A stretch of 64,000 bases of DNA. It comes from Sporosarcina ureae (GTDB taxonomy: Bacteria; Bacillota; Bacilli; Bacillales_A; Planococcaceae). The stretch covers positions 2,419,501 to 2,483,500 of the forward strand of contig NZ_CP015348.1 of NCBI RefSeq assembly GCF_002109325.1. The letters are read 5' to 3'. Of the stretch, positions 25,749 to 37,191 are shown piece by piece (position 1 is the first letter of the stretch; the number at the start of each line of letters is the position of its first letter). Below the pieces are notes generated by a model that saw only the letters and a program-made list of their open reading frames with translations, was not told the origin of the DNA and did no database searches. A program made the translations under genes and the position numbers.

Positions 25749-28700
25749 ATGGCAACTGAAGAAATATATAAACCGAAACATCATATTCGTTTTGTGACGG
25801 CATCCAGTTTATTCGATGGACATGATGCATCCATCAATATCATGCGGAGAATTTTACAGTCTACAGGAGCAGAAGTCATTCATCTCGGACATAACCGATC
25901 GGTTGAAGAAGTTGTAAACGCTGCCATTCAGGAAGATGTACAAGGAATTGCGATGTCATCCTATCAAGGTGGCCACGTCGAGTACTTCAAATACATGTAT
26001 GATTTGTTGAAGGAACGAGGTGCTTCCCATATTAAGATATTCGGCGGTGGTGGAGGAGTCATCATCCCGAAGGAAATCAAAGAGTTGCATGATTACGGTA
26101 TTGAGTGGATCTTTTCGCCAGAAGACGGTCGAAAACTAGGTCTGCAAGGTATGATTAATAAAATCATGGAACTATCGGATTTCTCCACGACTCCCGAAAG
26201 CGAAGAAGCCAACCTGGAACAACTGACAGCAGAAACGCCAGGTATCCTAGCCAATCTAATCACATATGTTGAAGAAAAACATTTGAATAAAGACGAAGCG
26301 ACGGAGCAGTTGCTTGATCATGCACGCTCCATGTCGAAGCAAACGCCGGTACTTGGAATCACAGGAACAGGCGGAGCGGGTAAAAGTTCATTGACAGATG
26401 AATTGATTCGACGTTTCTTACGCGAATTTCCTGACAAAAAAGTTGCGATTCTTTCCGTTGATCCAACGAAACAAAAAACAGGGGGCGCGTTGCTTGGTGA
26501 CCGTATTCGTATGAATGCGATCTTCAATAACCGTGTCTACATGCGTAGTCTGGCAACACGAGGATCTCGCTCTGAGCTGACAACTGCCATTCATGATGTG
26601 CTCGATGTCACAAAAGCAGCTGGCTATGACTTAATCATCGTCGAAACAAGCGGAATCGGGCAAGGAGATGCGCGCATCACGGATATTTCCGACGTGTCGA
26701 TGTACGTGATGACGAGTGAATTCGGTGCACCGACACAACTTGAGAAAATCGACATGATCGACTTTGCGGATTTGATTGTTATCAATAAATTCGAACGTAA
26801 AGGTTCAGAAGATGCATTGATTCAAGTACGCAAGCAATATCAGCGCAGTCACTTACTGTTTGATAAGGATCTTGAAACGATGCCTGTCTACGGTACGATC
26901 GCAAGCCAGTTTAACGATAAAGGCACGAATACATTGTTTGCGGCGCTTGTCGATAAACTGAATAAAGCAACAGATTCCGACTGGACGACAAGTTATACTG
27001 ACTTCGTCACGAATCAAAAACAAACGGTCATTATTCCACCTGACCGCAGCCATTACTTGCGTGAGATCGCATCTACTATCCGCAACTACCATGCGAAATC
27101 CAAGGAACAAGAAGAACTGGCGCGTCGCGTGTTCCAATTAGAAGGTGCTATAGAAGCTGTAAAAGAAGCCGATTCCAATGAAGCATTACTGGATTCATTG
27201 AACAGCTTGAAAGCGGGCGTCGAAGAGCAACTGACATCCGAAACGAAGCGCACCCTCAAAAACTGGGGGCCGCTGCGCGAGTCTTACGAGCAGGATGAAT
27301 ATATAACCAAAATCCGTGACAAAGAGATACGCACGGCGCTCAACACGATCAGCCTGTCTGGTTTGAAAATCCCGAAAGTGGTCTTGCCGAAGTATAAAGA
27401 CTATGGAGAAATCCTGCGCTGGGTAAACAGCGAAAACGTTCCAGGGTCATTCCCGTATACAGGAGGCGTATTCCCATTCAAGCGTGTAGGGGAAGATCCA
27501 CGTCGTCAATTCGCGGGTGAAGGAACACCTGAACGTACGAACCGTCGTTTCCATTACGTATCAAAAGATGATGATGCGAAACGTTTGTCTACGGCATTCG
27601 ACTCCGTGACGTTATACGGTGAAGATCCAGACGAACGCCCTGATATTTACGGGAAAGTAGGAGAGTCCGGAGTAAGTATTTGTACGCTAGAAGATATGAA
27701 GAAGCTTTATGATGGCTTTGATCTTTGTTCGCCTATGACGTCTGTTTCGATGACAATCAACGGACCGGCACCGATAGTTCTGGCGATGTTCATGAATGCG
27801 GCTGTTGATCAGCAAGTACGCAAGAAGGAAGAAGAATTAGGTCGTACGTTAACGGTAGAAGAGTTCACAGAAGTACGCGAGATGACGTTCCAAACAGTTC
27901 GCGGCACTGTGCAGGCAGATATTCTAAAAGAAGACCAAGGACAGAATACATGTATCTTCTCTACAGAGTTTGCTTTGCGCTTAATGGGCGATATCCAGCA
28001 GTACTTCATCGATAAAAAAGTTCGTAATTATTATTCTGTATCCATTTCGGGCTACCATATTGCAGAAGCGGGATCGAACCCGATTTCTCAACTGGCTTTC
28101 ACGCTTGCAAACGGCTTCACATATGTCGAGTACTATTTAAGCCGCGGAATGAATATCGACGACTTTGCACCGAACTTGTCGTTCTTCTTCTCAAACGGTC
28201 TTGATCCAGAATACACAGTAATCGGTCGCGTCGCACGTCGTATCTGGGCGATCACGATGCGCGATAAATACGGTGCGAATGAACGCAGTCAGAAACTGAA
28301 ATACCATATTCAAACATCTGGCCGCAGTTTACACGCGCAAGAAATCGACTTCAACGACATCCGTACGACATTGCAGGCGTTAATGGCGTTGCAAGATAAC
28401 TGTAACTCGCTGCATACTAATGCGTACGACGAAGCGATCACGACACCGACAGAAGAATCTGTTCGTCGTGCAATGGCGATCCAGATGATCATCATGAAAG
28501 AGCACGGCTTGTCGAAAAACGAAAATCCACTACAAGGCGCATTTGTCATCGAAGAACTGACTAGTCTAGTAGAAGAAGCGGTATTGCAAGAATTCGATCG
28601 CCTGAACGATCGTGGCGGCGTACTCGGGTCCATGGAGACTCAGTACCAGCGCGGTAAGATTCAGGAAGAGTCGATGTACTATGAAATGAAAAAGCACTCG

Positions 28701-29006
28701 GGCGAGCTACCGATTATCGGCGTCAACACGTACTTGAATCCGAATCCGCCGTCTGAGGAAGACATTGACAATATGGAAATTGCACGTGCGACTCAGGAAG
28801 AAAAGCAGATTCAAATCAGTAATCTGCGTGCATTCCATTCGACACATGCAGACGAGTCGGAGCAGGCACTTGCGAGACTACAGGAAGTGGCTGTCACTGG
28901 CGGCAACGTCTTCGCGGAGCTAATGGAAACGGTCAAAGTCGCAAGTCTAGGCCAAATCACCAATGCTTTGTATGAAGTAGGCGGCCAGTACCGACGTAAT
29001 ATGTAA
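25749..29006 (+). CDS. icmF: Fused isobutyryl-CoA mutase IcmF (B12-dependent)
   Basis: A 1085-residue adenosylcobalamin-dependent mutase that interconverts isobutyryl-CoA and n-butyryl-CoA. Domains in order: a B12-binding domain (residues 10-150) with D23-G-H25-D as the cobalt-ligand motif and GGGG near 100; a MeaB-like G-protein chaperone (about 155-420) with P-loop GTGGAGKSS near 204 and the [11 protein letters not shown] switch; and a mutase barrel (about 540-1085) with [29 protein letters not shown] and [14 protein letters not shown]. Start ATG 25749 follows AAGGCGGAAGG. It is the likely reason this strain needs the B12 operon nearby. Length and domain order fit the IcmF family. Confidence 0.95.
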   Translation: MATEEIYKPKHHIRFVTASSLFDGHDASINIMRRILQSTGAEVIHLGHNRSVEEVVNAAIQEDVQGIAMSSYQGGHVEYFKYMYDLLKERGASHIKIFGGGGGVIIPKEIKELHDYGIEWIFSPEDGRKLGLQGMINKIMELSDFSTTPESEEANLEQLTAETPGILANLITYVEEKHLNKDEATEQLLDHARSMSKQTPVLGITGTGGAGKSSLTDELIRRFLREFPDKKVAILSVDPTKQKTGGALLGDRIRMNAIFNNRVYMRSLATRGSRSELTTAIHDVLDVTKAAGYDLIIVETSGIGQGDARITDISDVSMYVMTSEFGAPTQLEKIDMIDFADLIVINKFERKGSEDALIQVRKQYQRSHLLFDKDLETMPVYGTIASQFNDKGTNTLFAALVDKLNKATDSDWTTSYTDFVTNQKQTVIIPPDRSHYLREIASTIRNYHAKSKEQEELARRVFQLEGAIEAVKEADSNEALLDSLNSLKAGVEEQLTSETKRTLKNWGPLRESYEQDEYITKIRDKEIRTALNTISLSGLKIPKVVLPKYKDYGEILRWVNSENVPGSFPYTGGVFPFKRVGEDPRRQFAGEGTPERTNRRFHYVSKDDDAKRLSTAFDSVTLYGEDPDERPDIYGKVGESGVSICTLEDMKKLYDGFDLCSPMTSVSMTINGPAPIVLAMFMNAAVDQQVRKKEEELGRTLTVEEFTEVREMTFQTVRGTVQADILKEDQGQNTCIFSTEFALRLMGDIQQYFIDKKVRNYYSVSISGYHIAEAGSNPISQLAFTLANGFTYVEYYLSRGMNIDDFAPNLSFFFSNGLDPEYTVIGRVARRIWAITMRDKYGANERSQKLKYHIQTSGRSLHAQEIDFNDIRTTLQALMALQDNCNSLHTNAYDEAITTPTEESVRRAMAIQMIIMKEHGLSKNENPLQGAFVIEELTSLVEEAVLQEFDRLNDRGGVLGSMETQYQRGKIQEESMYYEMKKHSGELPIIGVNTYLNPNPPSEEDIDNMEIARATQEEKQIQISNLRAFHSTHADESEQALARLQEVAVTGGNVFAELMETVKVASLGQITNALYEVGGQYRRNM

Positions 29007-29018
29007 CGCGTCTCGAAA

Positions 29019-29066
29019 AGGGGATGTCACAGAAGCCATAACTTCTGGCGGCATCCTCTTTTTTTA
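29019..29066 (+). terminator. icmF terminator
   Basis: An imperfect long stem AGGGGATG...AGAAG (29019-29035) against CTTCT...CATCCTCT (29042-29059), followed by seven T. Confidence 0.85.
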
Positions 29067-29114
29067 ATGGGTTTAAGTTCAAAGTCAAAGTGTAGGTGCA
29101 ATGAAGAGGGCATG

Positions 29115-29309
29115 GGATGGAAGCTCCAGTTGGCGGACGCTTTCCCATGGGCTCTCGGTGAGCCGACCAGGTCGCAAGCTCCCTTTTGGTTGTCTCATCT
29201 TTCGAGCTGATCCATCGGGAAGAGCCGTAGCGAAGAACGGCTTTTGCGAGTAAAAGCGAAGCGTTAGGAGCACATCTTTGCACTTCGCCACCAACTTCCG
29301 CTTCCATCC
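29115..29309. repeat. Palindromic intergenic element, type B (left part of composite)
   Basis: An outer 10-bp perfect inverted repeat, GGATGGAAGC (29115-29124) / GCTTCCATCC (29300-29309). Inside are CCAGTTGGCGGACGCTTTCC, the TTTTGGTTGTC block, TCGAGCTGATCCATCGGGA, an AGCCGTAGCG/AACGGCT hairpin and GCGAGTAAAAGCGAAGCGTTAGGAGCAC. The same blocks recur at 17664, 32484 and, split by an insertion sequence, at 52351 and 54190. Small frames through it are not credible genes. Confidence 0.88.
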
Positions 29310-29466
29310 TACGTCGAGAGTACGGATACTTAGATCACTCACTGTAGGTGGTGTGTAAATTATTGCTTTGTTTTAACTTCTTTAGATTCAAGAACTAATG
29401 TTTAGAAGTGTATTACAAAACTTACTTTAATGACTAACAAAAAGTATCAACCACTCTCATTGCAAA
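29310..29466. repeat. AT-rich linker of the composite repeat
   Basis: This non-coding stretch is clearly homologous to 54215-54369. Shared blocks in the same order include ACTTAGATCACTCA, TTTTAACTTCTTTAGAT (with one change), AACAAAAAGT and the closing CATTGCA...GGGATTGG. A shorter, more diverged relative is at 32815-32910. It joins a type B and a type A palindrome in both places. Confidence 0.8.
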
Positions 29467-29615
29467 GGGATTGGAGCGAGAGCCGTGGCGGAGTACGGCT
29501 TTTGCGAGTAAAAGCGCAGCGTTAGGAGCACGTCTTTGCACTAGGAGGGGCGACTCCTGGAGGATCAGTTCGCCGCGAACCCTCAGGAAAGCGTCCCCTC
29601 CGAAGCGCAAATCCC
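29467..29615. repeat. Palindromic intergenic element, type A (right part of composite)
   Basis: Outer GGGATT (29467-29472) / AATCCC (29610-29615); inner GGAGGGGCGACTCC with GGAAAGCGTCCCCTCC; signature GGAGGATCAG and CCCTCAGGAAAGCG. The left part contains a stretch GCGAGTAAAAGCGCAGCGTTAGGAGCAC shared with type B. Non-coding. Confidence 0.85.
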
Positions 29616-29758
29616 CACCCCAACACAATTTCCGCCAATCAATTTCAAAGGGCAGATGTAATCCAATAAATTACTTGAATTTCATTCCAACTCATAGTGG
29701 ATAAATTAGCAAGTTAGTCAGTATAATGGAAACAACGAAGAAAAGGGGCGTGCTGAAT

Positions 29759-29923
29759 GTGAGATGGTACTACCACGCAATTATAATAACTCTCTTAATT
29801 ACGCTCACACTCATCTTCTACAACAACGGACTCGGCGCAATCCCCTTCACCATTGCGGCAGTCTACCTGGGGTATTTGACCATATCTGAGTATAGAAATA
29901 TAAAGAGAAGTAAAAGAATGTAG
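29759..29923 (+). CDS. Small hypothetical membrane protein
   Basis: A short frame of about 54 residues (VRWYYHAIIITLLI...). It has two predicted membrane segments, one around AIIITLLITLTLIFY and one around AIPFTIAAVYLGYL, and a basic tail RNIKRSKRM. I prefer the GTG at 29759, about 9 bases after AAGGGG. The in-frame ATG at 29726 overlaps a good -10 element (TATAAT, 29721-29726) that would drive the gene. No family is recognised. It lies between the composite repeat and rpoE, so it may be a strain-specific gene. Confidence 0.5.
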   Translation: MRWYYHAIIITLLITLTLIFYNNGLGAIPFTIAAVYLGYLTISEYRNIKRSKRM

Positions 29924-30057
29924 CATATTGGAAGAAATAACGTATATAATGTACACTATGCTTATATGCTACAAGATAAAAAACGTTGATCGGCCAAATC
30001 ATTCACTGACTTGGTCGGTTCCGCGTGTGATTGATAGAAGAAAGGACGTGCCATACA

Positions 30058-30621
30058 TTGAATATCCATGACATGACGCAAGAAGAACTACTCGAAGAAT
30101 CATTAATCAATATTACGCACCAAGTACTAACAGAACGCCGCGAATCCCTCACATTGGCAGAATTGATGGAAGAGTTCCGTAAACTTACAGGTATTACGGA
30201 AAAAGAATTGAAGGAGAAAGTTCTTCAATACTATACAGACTTGAACATCGACGGCAGATTCCTAGCTATCGAAGAAAATCGTTGGGGACTGCGTGAATGG
30301 TACCCAGTTGACCAGATCGAAGAAGAAACTGCACCAGTTGTAAAAGTACGCAAGAAGAAAAAGAAGAAAAAAGATTATGATGAAGACGATATTGAAGAAG
30401 ACGATGACGAAGAAGAAATCTTCGATGAAGAATACGTTGAACTTGGCGAAGAAGACGATGACGTGGATGACGAAGAAGATGAAGAGGATGTAGTTGAAAT
30501 CGAGGAAGATTTAATCGATCCTGATGACGACCTAGAAGTGATTCCTGAAGAAGAACTCGATATCGATGAAGAAGATGACGAGGACGACGAAGAAGACGAA
30601 GAGTATGAGGAAGAGAAATAA
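30058..30621 (+). CDS. rpoE: DNA-directed RNA polymerase delta subunit
   Basis: The delta subunit of Firmicute RNA polymerase, about 187 residues. The folded N-terminal HARE-HTH domain (about residues 5-90) contains VLQYYTDLNIDGRFLAIEENRWGLREWYPVDQIEEET. Then comes a Lys-rich KVRKKKKKKK patch and a long Asp/Glu tail (about 80 acidic-rich residues), as in B. subtilis. Delta speeds polymerase recycling and sharpens the response to initiating nucleotide levels. The start is most likely TTG 30058, 9 bases after GAAAGGACG, because homologues begin just here; upstream in-frame codons lack homology. A CGGCCAA/TTGGTCG hairpin lies just upstream (about 29991-30017). Confidence 0.95.
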   Translation: MNIHDMTQEELLEESLINITHQVLTERRESLTLAELMEEFRKLTGITEKELKEKVLQYYTDLNIDGRFLAIEENRWGLREWYPVDQIEEETAPVVKVRKKKKKKKDYDEDDIEEDDDEEEIFDEEYVELGEEDDDVDDEEDEEDVVEIEEDLIDPDDDLEVIPEEELDIDEEDDEDDEEDEEYEEEK

Positions 30622-30627
30622 TCGGAC

Positions 30628-30665
30628 TTGACTTTTAGTGCCCAAAAATATAAGATTTGGATGGG
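30628..30665 (+). promoter_or_regulatory. pyrG promoter with GGGC start (CTP-sensing)
   Basis: TTGACT (30628-30633), 17-base spacer, TAAGAT (30651-30656), then six bases and GGGCTCC with the predicted +1 at G30663. A GGGC start 7 bases after the -10 is the arrangement used in B. subtilis and relatives for CTP-dependent reiterative transcription at pyrG. Confidence 0.85.
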
Positions 30666-30697
30666 CTCCTGAAAAGGACACATGAATTCGTGTATAC

Positions 30698-30739
30698 GCG
30701 CTCCTTATTGTAGTTACGCTACAAACGGGGCGCTTTTTT
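30698..30739 (+). terminator. pyrG attenuator
   Basis: GCGCTCC (30698-30704) pairs with GGGGCGC (30727-30733); an inner stem TTGTAG/CTACAA lies on a 5-base loop, and six T follow. When CTP is low, extra G residues added at the 5' end of the transcript could pair with the CUCCUU of the left arm and prevent the terminator, allowing pyrG expression. It may also end rpoE transcripts. Confidence 0.88.
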
Positions 30740-30777
30740 GATTTTATATTGACCCTACTAGCATGGAAAAAGAATAA

Positions 30778-32394
<1,617 letters not shown>

Positions 32395-32400
32395 AAAGTA

Positions 32401-32435
32401 TGCCCACAGAAGATTTTTCTTCTGTGGGCATTTTT
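32401..32435 (+). terminator. pyrG terminator
   Basis: A perfect 13-bp stem TGCCCACAGAAGA (32401-32413) / TCTTCTGTGGGCA (32418-32430), with a T run after it. Confidence 0.95.
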
Positions 32436-32483
32436 GACTTTGGGTATAATAGTTAGTGAATTTGTGTGTACGAGAGGATAAAA

Positions 32484-32652
32484 GATCCAGTTGGGGGACG
32501 CTTTTCCCAAGGGATCGCGGTGAGCCAACCAGTTCGCTAGTGCAAACGTGTGCTCCTAACGCTTCGCTTTTACTCGCAGCAGCCGTCCTTCGCTACGGCT
32601 CTCGCTCTCTTTTGGTTGTCACACTTGATCGAGCTGAACCATCACGAGTCAC
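32484..32652. repeat. Type B intergenic element, rearranged copy
   Basis: It contains the type B blocks GATCCAGTTGGGGGACGC, CGGTGAGCCAACCAG, then the reverse-oriented GTGCTCCTAACGCTTCGCTT and AGCCGTCCTTCGCTACGGCT, then TTTTGGTTGTCACA and GATCGAGCTGAACCATC. Compared with 29115-29309 the middle part is inverted. Non-coding; it leads into a 21-bp array. Confidence 0.75.
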
Positions 32653-32663
32653 CGTCAGCTATC

Positions 32664-32796
32664 CGCTCATAGAATCCGTTTAAGCGCTCATAGAACGCAT
32701 TTTTCGCTCTATAGCACGCGCTATCCGCTCTATCAGACGCCACGAGTGCTCATGGATTCATCTAAGTGATCATAGAACCTTGATAACCGCTCATAG
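32664..32796. repeat. Array 3 of 21-bp repeats (7 units)
   Basis: Units begin at 32664, 32685, 32705, 32726, 32747, 32767 and 32788 (spacing 21, with 20 twice). The octamer is CGCTCATA or CGCTCTAT, with two degenerate copies (TGCTCATG, TGATCATA). The array sits between a type B element and a fragment of the AT-rich linker (32815-32910), downstream of pyrG and convergent ywjG. Confidence 0.85.
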
Positions 32797-32919
32797 CCTC
32801 GAAAGTTTAACACCTTGCCAGCTACTATACGTCTACTCACTCAGATTTTGCACTACAATCTTAACTTCAATGCACAACAAAAAGTATGATCCACTCACCT
32901 TGCAAACCCTTACCCCATA

Positions 32920-33447
32920 TCACAGCTCGTCATCTTCATCCGCCAACATATCATCAATCGACAGCTTCACTGCCTCATAAACAAACAACGCAGCAAGCGC
33001 ATGGGGCTGGACAATTCTTTCGCCAGTAGGACCCGGAATCAGACCCTTTTTCAAACCTGTCGAAATATACGTATACGCAAGAGAAGCGAGCTCATTGTCG
33101 TCATCTTCCTTATCAGCAGCCAACACAGCGAATGGGATGAACTGCTCCGCCAGCTCACGTGCCAGCTCAAGCGCAGCAGGATGATCGGCCTTTCGCACAA
33201 GCAACCACACGCGGTCAGCCGGTGTTAATGCCAACTCTTTTGTGTAACGAATCGCATCATCCAACGGTTCGACACCATCCAGTGCAGTCGCAGTAACAGC
33301 TTCCAATTCATCAAAAGCTGCTAAGACAATTCGTCCTTCGCCTACTACCGCTTGCGCCAATAAACGAGCAGTTTCTTCCATCAATTCTTCTTGACCTTCT
33401 GCAATTCTCTCCAGAAGACCTCTAATTTGTGTAGTTAATATTTTCAC
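32920..33447 (-). CDS. ywjG: DUF2529 family protein (YwjG-like)
   Basis: A 175-residue protein of the DUF2529 family, which in B. subtilis is encoded by ywjG between pyrG and spo0F, exactly as here. The sequence suggests a SIS-like alpha/beta fold (GRIVLAAFDELEAV; DRVWLLVRKADHPAALELARELAEQ; ALYVYE-type helices) but no catalytic residues are known. The start is GTG at 33447, preceded by GGAGGG. It is on the strand opposite its neighbours. The C-terminal 80 codons are C-rich on the plus strand, next to the repeats. Confidence 0.85.
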   Translation of the reverse strand: MKILTTQIRGLLERIAEGQEELMEETARLLAQAVVGEGRIVLAAFDELEAVTATALDGVEPLDDAIRYTKELALTPADRVWLLVRKADHPAALELARELAEQFIPFAVLAADKEDDDNELASLAYTYISTGLKKGLIPGPTGERIVQPHALAALFVYEAVKLSIDDMLADEDDEL

Positions 33448-33688
33448 GAAAATCCCTCCAAAAGCTCAGTATATGGGAGAAAAGGAAGAAGTGCAAAATA
33501 GTTGACGAAAAATAGAGGAGTTGTTGGAATTTTCTTGAATAACATTACATAGACAAATAAAGTAGAGAAATAGAACCACACACAATTTTGCTGAAAATGA
33601 AATATCTTTGTATACAGACCGTAATAGTCGGGTTACAATAAAGTTTACAAAATTAAACAGGGGAAATAAGGTGATGGGGGATATGAAG

Positions 33689-34057
33689 ATGAAACATTTA
33701 CTAATTGTGGACGACCAGCCGGGGATCCGATTATTACTAGAGGAAATATTCAAACCAACGGGAATAATGACAGCGCTTGCATCGAATGGAAAAGAAGCGT
33801 TGGAAAAAGTCAGCGAACAACAACCTGACTGCATTTTGCTTGATATGAAGATGCCAGGCATGAATGGTGTCGAGGTCCTTCGAGAAATCCGAACCCTGTT
33901 GCCAGACGCGATTGTCATGATGATGACAGCGTATAGTGAAACCGAAATGCTGGAAGAAGCTAATAAACTAGGTATCGAACAACACTTTACTAAACCATTC
34001 GATATATTCGAAGTGCGTGATAGCGTGTTAAAAAGGTTGGAGTTACTAGACGTCTGA
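33689..34057 (+). CDS. spo0F: Sporulation phosphorelay response regulator Spo0F
   Basis: A single-domain receiver protein of about 122 residues with no output domain. The acidic pair is D8-D9 (LLIVDDQPGIRLLL), the phosphorylated Asp is D52 (ILLDMKMPGMNG), then MMTAYSE and the conserved Lys in FTKPFDI. It passes phosphate from sporulation kinases to Spo0B. Start: ATG 33689 lies 8 bases after GGGGG (33676-33680); ATG 33674 and 33683 are in frame and possible. Its place between ywjG and fbaA equals that in B. subtilis. Confidence 0.93.
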   Translation: MKHLLIVDDQPGIRLLLEEIFKPTGIMTALASNGKEALEKVSEQQPDCILLDMKMPGMNGVEVLREIRTLLPDAIVMMMTAYSETEMLEEANKLGIEQHFTKPFDIFEVRDSVLKRLELLDV

Positions 34058-34155
34058 TAGTAGTAATCATCGCATGAATTTGATATGCTAGTGGATAGAA
34101 ATTAATATAATTAAAACACATAAAAAATTCGTGGAAACTCAAGGAGGAATTATAC

Positions 34156-35013
34156 ATGCCACTCGTCTCGATGAAAGAAATGATGATTCAAGGTAAAGAG
34201 CAAGGATATGCAATTGGTCAATTCAACCTAAATAACTTGGAATACACGCAAGCGATTCTACAAGCTGCTGAAGAAGAGAAATCGCCTGTTATTTTAGGCG
34301 TTTCAGAAGGCGCTGCACGTTATATGGGCGGATTTAAAACAGTCGTTATGATGGTCAAAGGACTAATGGAAGAATACGGAACGACTGTGCCAGTAGCGAT
34401 TCATTTAGATCACGGTTCTAGCTTTGAGAAGTGTAAAGAAGCGATTGAAGCAGGCTTTACTTCTGTTATGATCGACGCATCTTCTAAGCCACTTGAAGAA
34501 AACATTGAAATCACGAAAAAAGTGGTAGATTTCGCACAGCAACATAATGTATCAGTAGAAGCTGAACTTGGCGTAGTAGGCGGTCAGGAAGACGACATCA
34601 TCGCAGACGGCGTTATTTATGCAGATCCGGCTGAATGTAGAGAGCTTGTAGAAAAGACAGGTATCGATTGTCTAGCACCTGCACTAGGTTCTGTACACGG
34701 ACCGTATAAAGGCGAACCGAATCTTGGATTTGAAGAAATGGAAGAAATCTCGAAACAAGGAGATATTCCACTCGTGTTGCATGGCGGTACAGGCATTCCG
34801 ACGAAAGATATTCAACGCGCCATTTCACTTGGTACGTCTAAAATCAACGTCAACACAGAAAATCAGATTCAAGGTACAAAAGCTGTACGCGACATCTTAA
34901 ACGAAGATTCCGAAGTGTATGATCCACGTAAATTCCTCGGACCTATGCGCGAAGCAATCAAAGCAACTGTAATTGGTAAAATGCGCGAGTTCGGCAGTTC
35001 GAAGCAAGCGTAA
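34156..35013 (+). CDS. fbaA: Class II fructose-1,6-bisphosphate aldolase
   Basis: A zinc-dependent aldolase of glycolysis and gluconeogenesis, 285 residues. Metal and catalytic motifs are visible: HLDHGSSFE (zinc His and catalytic Asp near residue 80), [29 protein letters not shown] with zinc His and VLHGGTGIP with the third His, then the phosphate-binding ININVNTE-type loop ([10 protein letters not shown]). A clear AAGGAGG precedes ATG 34156. It stands between spo0F and tal. Confidence 0.97.
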   Translation: MPLVSMKEMMIQGKEQGYAIGQFNLNNLEYTQAILQAAEEEKSPVILGVSEGAARYMGGFKTVVMMVKGLMEEYGTTVPVAIHLDHGSSFEKCKEAIEAGFTSVMIDASSKPLEENIEITKKVVDFAQQHNVSVEAELGVVGGQEDDIIADGVIYADPAECRELVEKTGIDCLAPALGSVHGPYKGEPNLGFEEMEEISKQGDIPLVLHGGTGIPTKDIQRAISLGTSKINVNTENQIQGTKAVRDILNEDSEVYDPRKFLGPMREAIKATVIGKMREFGSSKQA

Positions 35014-35108
35014 TTATAGATTGAAGATAGAACAGAGGAGGAGCGCAATACGTCTCCTTCTTTTGCATTTAGCTAGATGAATTAACTACAACTAGGGGGA
35101 CAATACAC

Positions 35109-35756
35109 GTGAAATTTTTTATAGATACAGCCAATTTTGAAGAAATCAAGGAAGCGCACAGCTGGGGAATTATCTCTGGGGTTACAACTAACCCATCCCT
35201 AGTCGCGAAAGAAAATATTTCATTCCATGATCGTTTGAAAGAAATCACGGCACTCGTACCAGGTTCCGTCAGTGCAGAAGTTATCGCTTTGGATGCAGAA
35301 GGTATGATAGAAGAAGGGCGTAAGCTAGCAGCTCTTGCAGAAAACATCACGGTGAAATTACCGATGACACCTGAAGGCTTGAAAGCTTGTTCTGTATTTG
35401 CATCAGAAGGAATCAAAACGAACGTTACGCTAGTGTTCAGTGCCAATCAAGCCTTGCTTGCAGCACGTGCAGGCGCGACATACGTTTCACCATTCATCGG
35501 ACGTTTGGATGATATTGGTCAAAATGGCGTCGAATTAATCGAAACGATTTCAGATATCTTCACAATCCATGACTTGGATACACAAATCATCGCAGCATCT
35601 ATCAGACACCCACAGCATATTACGGCTGCTGCACTTGCTGGAGCACATATTGCGACAACTCCATTTAACGTACTTCAGAGTCTGTTTGCACATCCACTAA
35701 CTACTAAAGGAATCGATCAGTTTTTGAAAGACTGGGAAACTAGAACGAATAAGTGA
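35109..35756 (+). CDS. tal: Transaldolase / fructose-6-phosphate aldolase family
   Basis: A 215-residue, short-type (TalC/MipB) transaldolase. Start GTG 35109 with [16 protein letters not shown]. Motifs are [12 protein letters not shown], the Schiff-base Lys in [13 protein letters not shown] (near residue 83), [16 protein letters not shown] and [10 protein letters not shown]. It may act as a transaldolase of the pentose phosphate path or as a fructose-6-phosphate aldolase; the short form alone does not settle this. The gene overlaps the upstream leader of murAB, whose start lies 20 bases after the tal stop. Confidence 0.93.
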   Translation: MKFFIDTANFEEIKEAHSWGIISGVTTNPSLVAKENISFHDRLKEITALVPGSVSAEVIALDAEGMIEEGRKLAALAENITVKLPMTPEGLKACSVFASEGIKTNVTLVFSANQALLAARAGATYVSPFIGRLDDIGQNGVELIETISDIFTIHDLDTQIIAASIRHPQHITAAALAGAHIATTPFNVLQSLFAHPLTTKGIDQFLKDWETRTNK

Positions 35757-35776
35757 TAGAACAAAAGGAGCTTGAA

Positions 35777-37054
35777 ATGGACGTTTATAAAATCAAAGGT
35801 GGAAAACGACTGCAAGGAACGATCAGAGTAAGTGGAGCGAAGAATAGCGCAGTGGCTTTAATCCCTGCCGCTATTTTAGCTGATTCGCCTGTCACCATTG
35901 CAGGACTTCCAGAAATTTCAGATGTCTATACATTGCAGGCGCTCGTCGAAGAAATCGGCGGTAAAGTGGAAATGAAAGATGGTACGATGATCATCGATCC
36001 AACTGAAATCATTTCTATGCCATTGCCTAACGGTAACGTCAAAAAACTTCGTGCATCCTACTATATGATGGGAGCGATGCTTGGTAAGTTCAAGCACGCC
36101 GTCATCGGATTACCTGGAGGTTGTCACTTGGGTCCACGCCCGATTGATCAACATATAAAAGGCTTTGAAGCTCTAGGCGCAAGAGTCGAAAATGAACACG
36201 GCGCTATTTATTTGCGTGCAGAAGAACTATACGGCGCGAAAATTTATTTAGACGTCGTCAGCGTGGGTGCTACGATCAATATCATGCTTGCGGCTGTTAA
36301 AGCAAAAGGTAAAACGATTATTGAAAACGCAGCAAAAGAACCTGAGATTATTGATGTCGCGACTTTGCTATCCAATATGGGCGCGAATATTAAAGGTGCA
36401 GGAACGAACGTTATTCGTATCGAAGGCGTGGAAACATTGCACGGTACGAAACACACAATCATTCCGGACCGTATTGAAACAGGTACGCATATGATTATGG
36501 CTGCTGCAATTGGCGATGGTGTCACAATTGATAATGTCATTCCGTTACACGTTGAAGCTGTCACAGCGAAGCTTCGCGAAATGGGCGTGAAAGTAGAAGT
36601 CGGTGAAGAACAGATTTTCATTCCGAAAACTGAAAAACTTCATGCGGTGGATGTGAAAACTCTTGTTTATCCAGGGTTCCCGACAGACTTGCAACAGCCA
36701 TTCGGTGTATTGTCGACACAAGCGGAAGGCTCATCTATCCTAACAGACACGATTTATCCAGCACGCTTCAAACAAATCGATGAGCTTCGTCGAATGAATG
36801 CAGACGGCCGTGTAGAAGGTCGATCAGCTATCATAACAGGTCCTACTCCATTGCATGCAGCAACGGTTGAAGCATCAGATTTACGCGCGGGAGCCGCATT
36901 ATTAATTGCTGGATTATTGGCGAGTGGAGAAACAGAAATCCGTGAAATTGAACATATTGAACGTGGTTACGGCAAGATCGTTCAGAAGCTACAAAATCTT
37001 GGAGCAGATATTAGAAAAGTGGAAGTACTCACACCGACTTCGATTTCCGAGTGA
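35777..37054 (+). CDS. murAB: UDP-N-acetylglucosamine 1-carboxyvinyltransferase (MurAB/MurZ type)
   Basis: It catalyses the first committed step of peptidoglycan synthesis, transferring enolpyruvate from PEP to UDP-GlcNAc. It has 425 residues. It begins [31 protein letters not shown], carries the fosfomycin-target Cys116 in [14 protein letters not shown] and [14 protein letters not shown] in the second half, and ends near [11 protein letters not shown]. The tal-murAB-glpX-rho neighbourhood marks it as the secondary MurA of Firmicutes. A second paralogue begins at 62807 beside the atp operon. ATG 35777 follows AAAAGGAG. Confidence 0.96.
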   Translation: MDVYKIKGGKRLQGTIRVSGAKNSAVALIPAAILADSPVTIAGLPEISDVYTLQALVEEIGGKVEMKDGTMIIDPTEIISMPLPNGNVKKLRASYYMMGAMLGKFKHAVIGLPGGCHLGPRPIDQHIKGFEALGARVENEHGAIYLRAEELYGAKIYLDVVSVGATINIMLAAVKAKGKTIIENAAKEPEIIDVATLLSNMGANIKGAGTNVIRIEGVETLHGTKHTIIPDRIETGTHMIMAAAIGDGVTIDNVIPLHVEAVTAKLREMGVKVEVGEEQIFIPKTEKLHAVDVKTLVYPGFPTDLQQPFGVLSTQAEGSSILTDTIYPARFKQIDELRRMNADGRVEGRSAIITGPTPLHAATVEASDLRAGAALLIAGLLASGETEIREIEHIERGYGKIVQKLQNLGADIRKVEVLTPTSISE

Positions 37055-37079
37055 CGCTAATTGCCAAAACGTGTATAAT
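37051..37079 (+). promoter_or_regulatory. Candidate glpX promoter
   Basis: GTGACG (37051-37056, overlapping the murAB stop codon), 17-base spacer, TATAAT (37074-37079). The -10 is perfect, the -35 weaker. Confidence 0.5.
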
Positions 37080-37191
37080 AGACTCAAACGACACATCCAC
37101 TATCTAGAAAGTAGTCAATGGATGCGGACGTAGGCAAATGAAAGGTAATACGCAATACGCGCCTTACCGCAAACAGGAGGAACAAAACATT

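Noticed and set aside
29471-29704. Small frames within the A and B palindromes (for example 29471-29704, 32456-32683, 29085-29342)
   Set aside because: They recur only because the repeats recur. Frames are not conserved between copies and no start signals are present.
30375-30683. Serine-rich protein antisense to rpoE
   Set aside because: It is the mirror of the Asp/Glu-rich tail of the RNA polymerase delta subunit (GAA/GAT codons read as TTC/ATC/TCT).
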